DNA of 64,000 bases from the NCBI RefSeq assembly GCF_009720525.1, contig NZ_CP043930.1, forward strand, positions 5,364,501 through 5,428,500, given 5' to 3'. Numbering within the stretch: position 1 is the stretch's first letter; every line of letters starts with the position of its first letter. Of the stretch, positions 63,598-64,000 are shown piece after piece. The notes beneath the pieces are model-generated. The model saw nothing but the letters and a program-made list of their open reading frames with translations, did no database searches and was not told the origin of the DNA. A program made the translations under genes and the position numbers. This stretch comes from Gimesia benthica. GTDB lineage: Bacteria > Planctomycetota > Planctomycetia > Planctomycetales > Planctomycetaceae.

Positions 63598-64000
63598 GTG
63601 ACCCACTGTTGGCACGATGTGACTCCCGGGCAGAACCTGCCTCGCGATTTCACGGCCGTTATCGAAATTCCTACTTTTTCCAAAGTGAAATATGAGTTAG
63701 ACAAAGGCACGGGCCTGCTCAGGCTGGACCGAATGCTCTACTCAGCAGTCCATTATCCCGCCAACTATGGGTTCATTCCCCAGACTCTGGCTGAAGACGA
63801 CGACCCTTTGGACGTTCTGGTACTCTGTCAGGAACCGGTAGACCCCCTGACAATTCTGGATGCCCGGGCTATCGGGGTGATGACCATGATCGACAGCGGC
63901 AAACCAGACCATAAAATTCTGGCGGTCGCCGTGAATGATCCGGAATACAATCCCTACACTGATGCTTCTGAACTACCACCACATCGTCTGGCCATGCTCA
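63598..64000 (+). CDS. ppa: Inorganic pyrophosphatase, partial (5' part)
   Basis: An open frame from the GTG at 63598 runs off the right edge with 134 codons visible. It reads [55 protein letters not shown] and [15 protein letters not shown], the family I (soluble, magnesium-dependent) pyrophosphatase pattern with the Asp cluster DDDPLD. AGGAG lies 7 bases before the GTG, which fixes the start. It splits pyrophosphate to drive biosynthesis. The C-terminal part is outside the window. Confidence 0.92.
   Translation, partial: MTHCWHDVTPGQNLPRDFTAVIEIPTFSKVKYELDKGTGLLRLDRMLYSAVHYPANYGFIPQTLAEDDDPLDVLVLCQEPVDPLTILDARAIGVMTMIDSGKPDHKILAVAVNDPEYNPYTDASELPPHRLAML

Noticed and set aside
1..64000. tRNA or rRNA genes, insertion sequences, prophage or integron features
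   Set aside because: I found no transposase, integrase, tRNA-like cloverleaf or rRNA stretch, and no target-site duplications.

Overview
The window looks like chromosomal DNA of a Planctomycetes bacterium, most like Gimesia. This is an inference from gene content, not a database match. The supporting signs are sulfatases with signal peptides, several Tat-exported Gfo/Idh/MocA oxidoreductases, a leucine-rich-repeat lipoprotein, a PQQ-propeller protein, EF-hands fused to an exported protein, a zinc-ribbon ExbB-like protein and a giant repeat-bearing secretin. I saw no rRNA, tRNA, insertion sequence, prophage, CRISPR array or replication origin. Most genes are ordinary chromosomal genes.

Layout. 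1-3.4 kb: the 5' part of a sugar phosphate isomerase/epimerase (minus strand, running off the left edge), a small lipoprotein, a hypothetical protein and a sulfatase. 3.6-11 kb: a MarR regulator followed by a MacAB-TolC-like efflux set (TolC-type lipoprotein, HlyD-type adaptor with two C-terminal EF-hands, ABC ATPase with an apparent frameshift, FtsX/MacB permease). 11-17 kb: a thioredoxin/NHL protein of NHLRC2 type, a 2TM protein, a copper P-type ATPase and an esterase. 17.3-19.8 kb: a carbamoyltransferase, SxtJ-like and DUF5989 triad, with SxtJ apparently frameshifted. 20-24.7 kb: a frameshifted sulfatase, a Gfo/Idh/MocA oxidoreductase and an LRR lipoprotein. 24.8-34.2 kb: mostly minus-strand metabolic genes (propeller hydrolase-like protein, GntR regulator, glutamine-synthetase-like enzyme, cytochrome c', cupin, oxidoreductase, HIT protein, truncated haemoglobin, serine hydrolase, DinB, PIG-L deacetylase). 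34.4-37.5 kb: a receiver protein whose phospho-acceptor Asp is Glu, an oxidoreductase, and a short structured minus-strand unit with a 13-codon Cys-rich ORF. 37.5-42.4 kb: ROK kinase, Ppx/GppA and polyphosphate kinase on one strand. 42.7-45 kb: an ExbB/MotA-like channel and its coiled-coil partner. 45-49.5 kb: a PQQ propeller protein, YggS/YggU, and a PilZ / receiver / Hpt group without a histidine kinase. 49.8-54.5 kb: divergent aroB and mfd. 54.7-64 kb: a parvulin lipoprotein, a 1,694-residue secretin, a cyclophilin, a GNAT enzyme, an FKBP lipoprotein and the start of inorganic pyrophosphatase.

How the genes fit together. The MarR/TolC/adaptor/ABC/permease run should form one regulated envelope pump. 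ROK, ppx and ppk overlap or lie close together and link polyphosphate with sugar phosphorylation. PilZ, receiver and Hpt look like pieces of a distributed phosphorelay, with a second receiver paralogue 14 kb away. Three unrelated exported prolyl isomerases lie within 9 kb around the giant secretin and may serve envelope-protein folding. Three genes are each broken by an apparent one-base loss in a homopolymer. Sequencing or assembly error is the simplest explanation, but the sequence alone cannot decide.

Best candidates for something undescribed: the structured microORF unit at 37.05-37.30 kb, the ExbB/ExbD-like pair lacking the ion-carrying Asp, the receiver paralogues with a shared C-terminal domain and a D52E change, and the secretin with its repeat array and tandem palindromic upstream sites.
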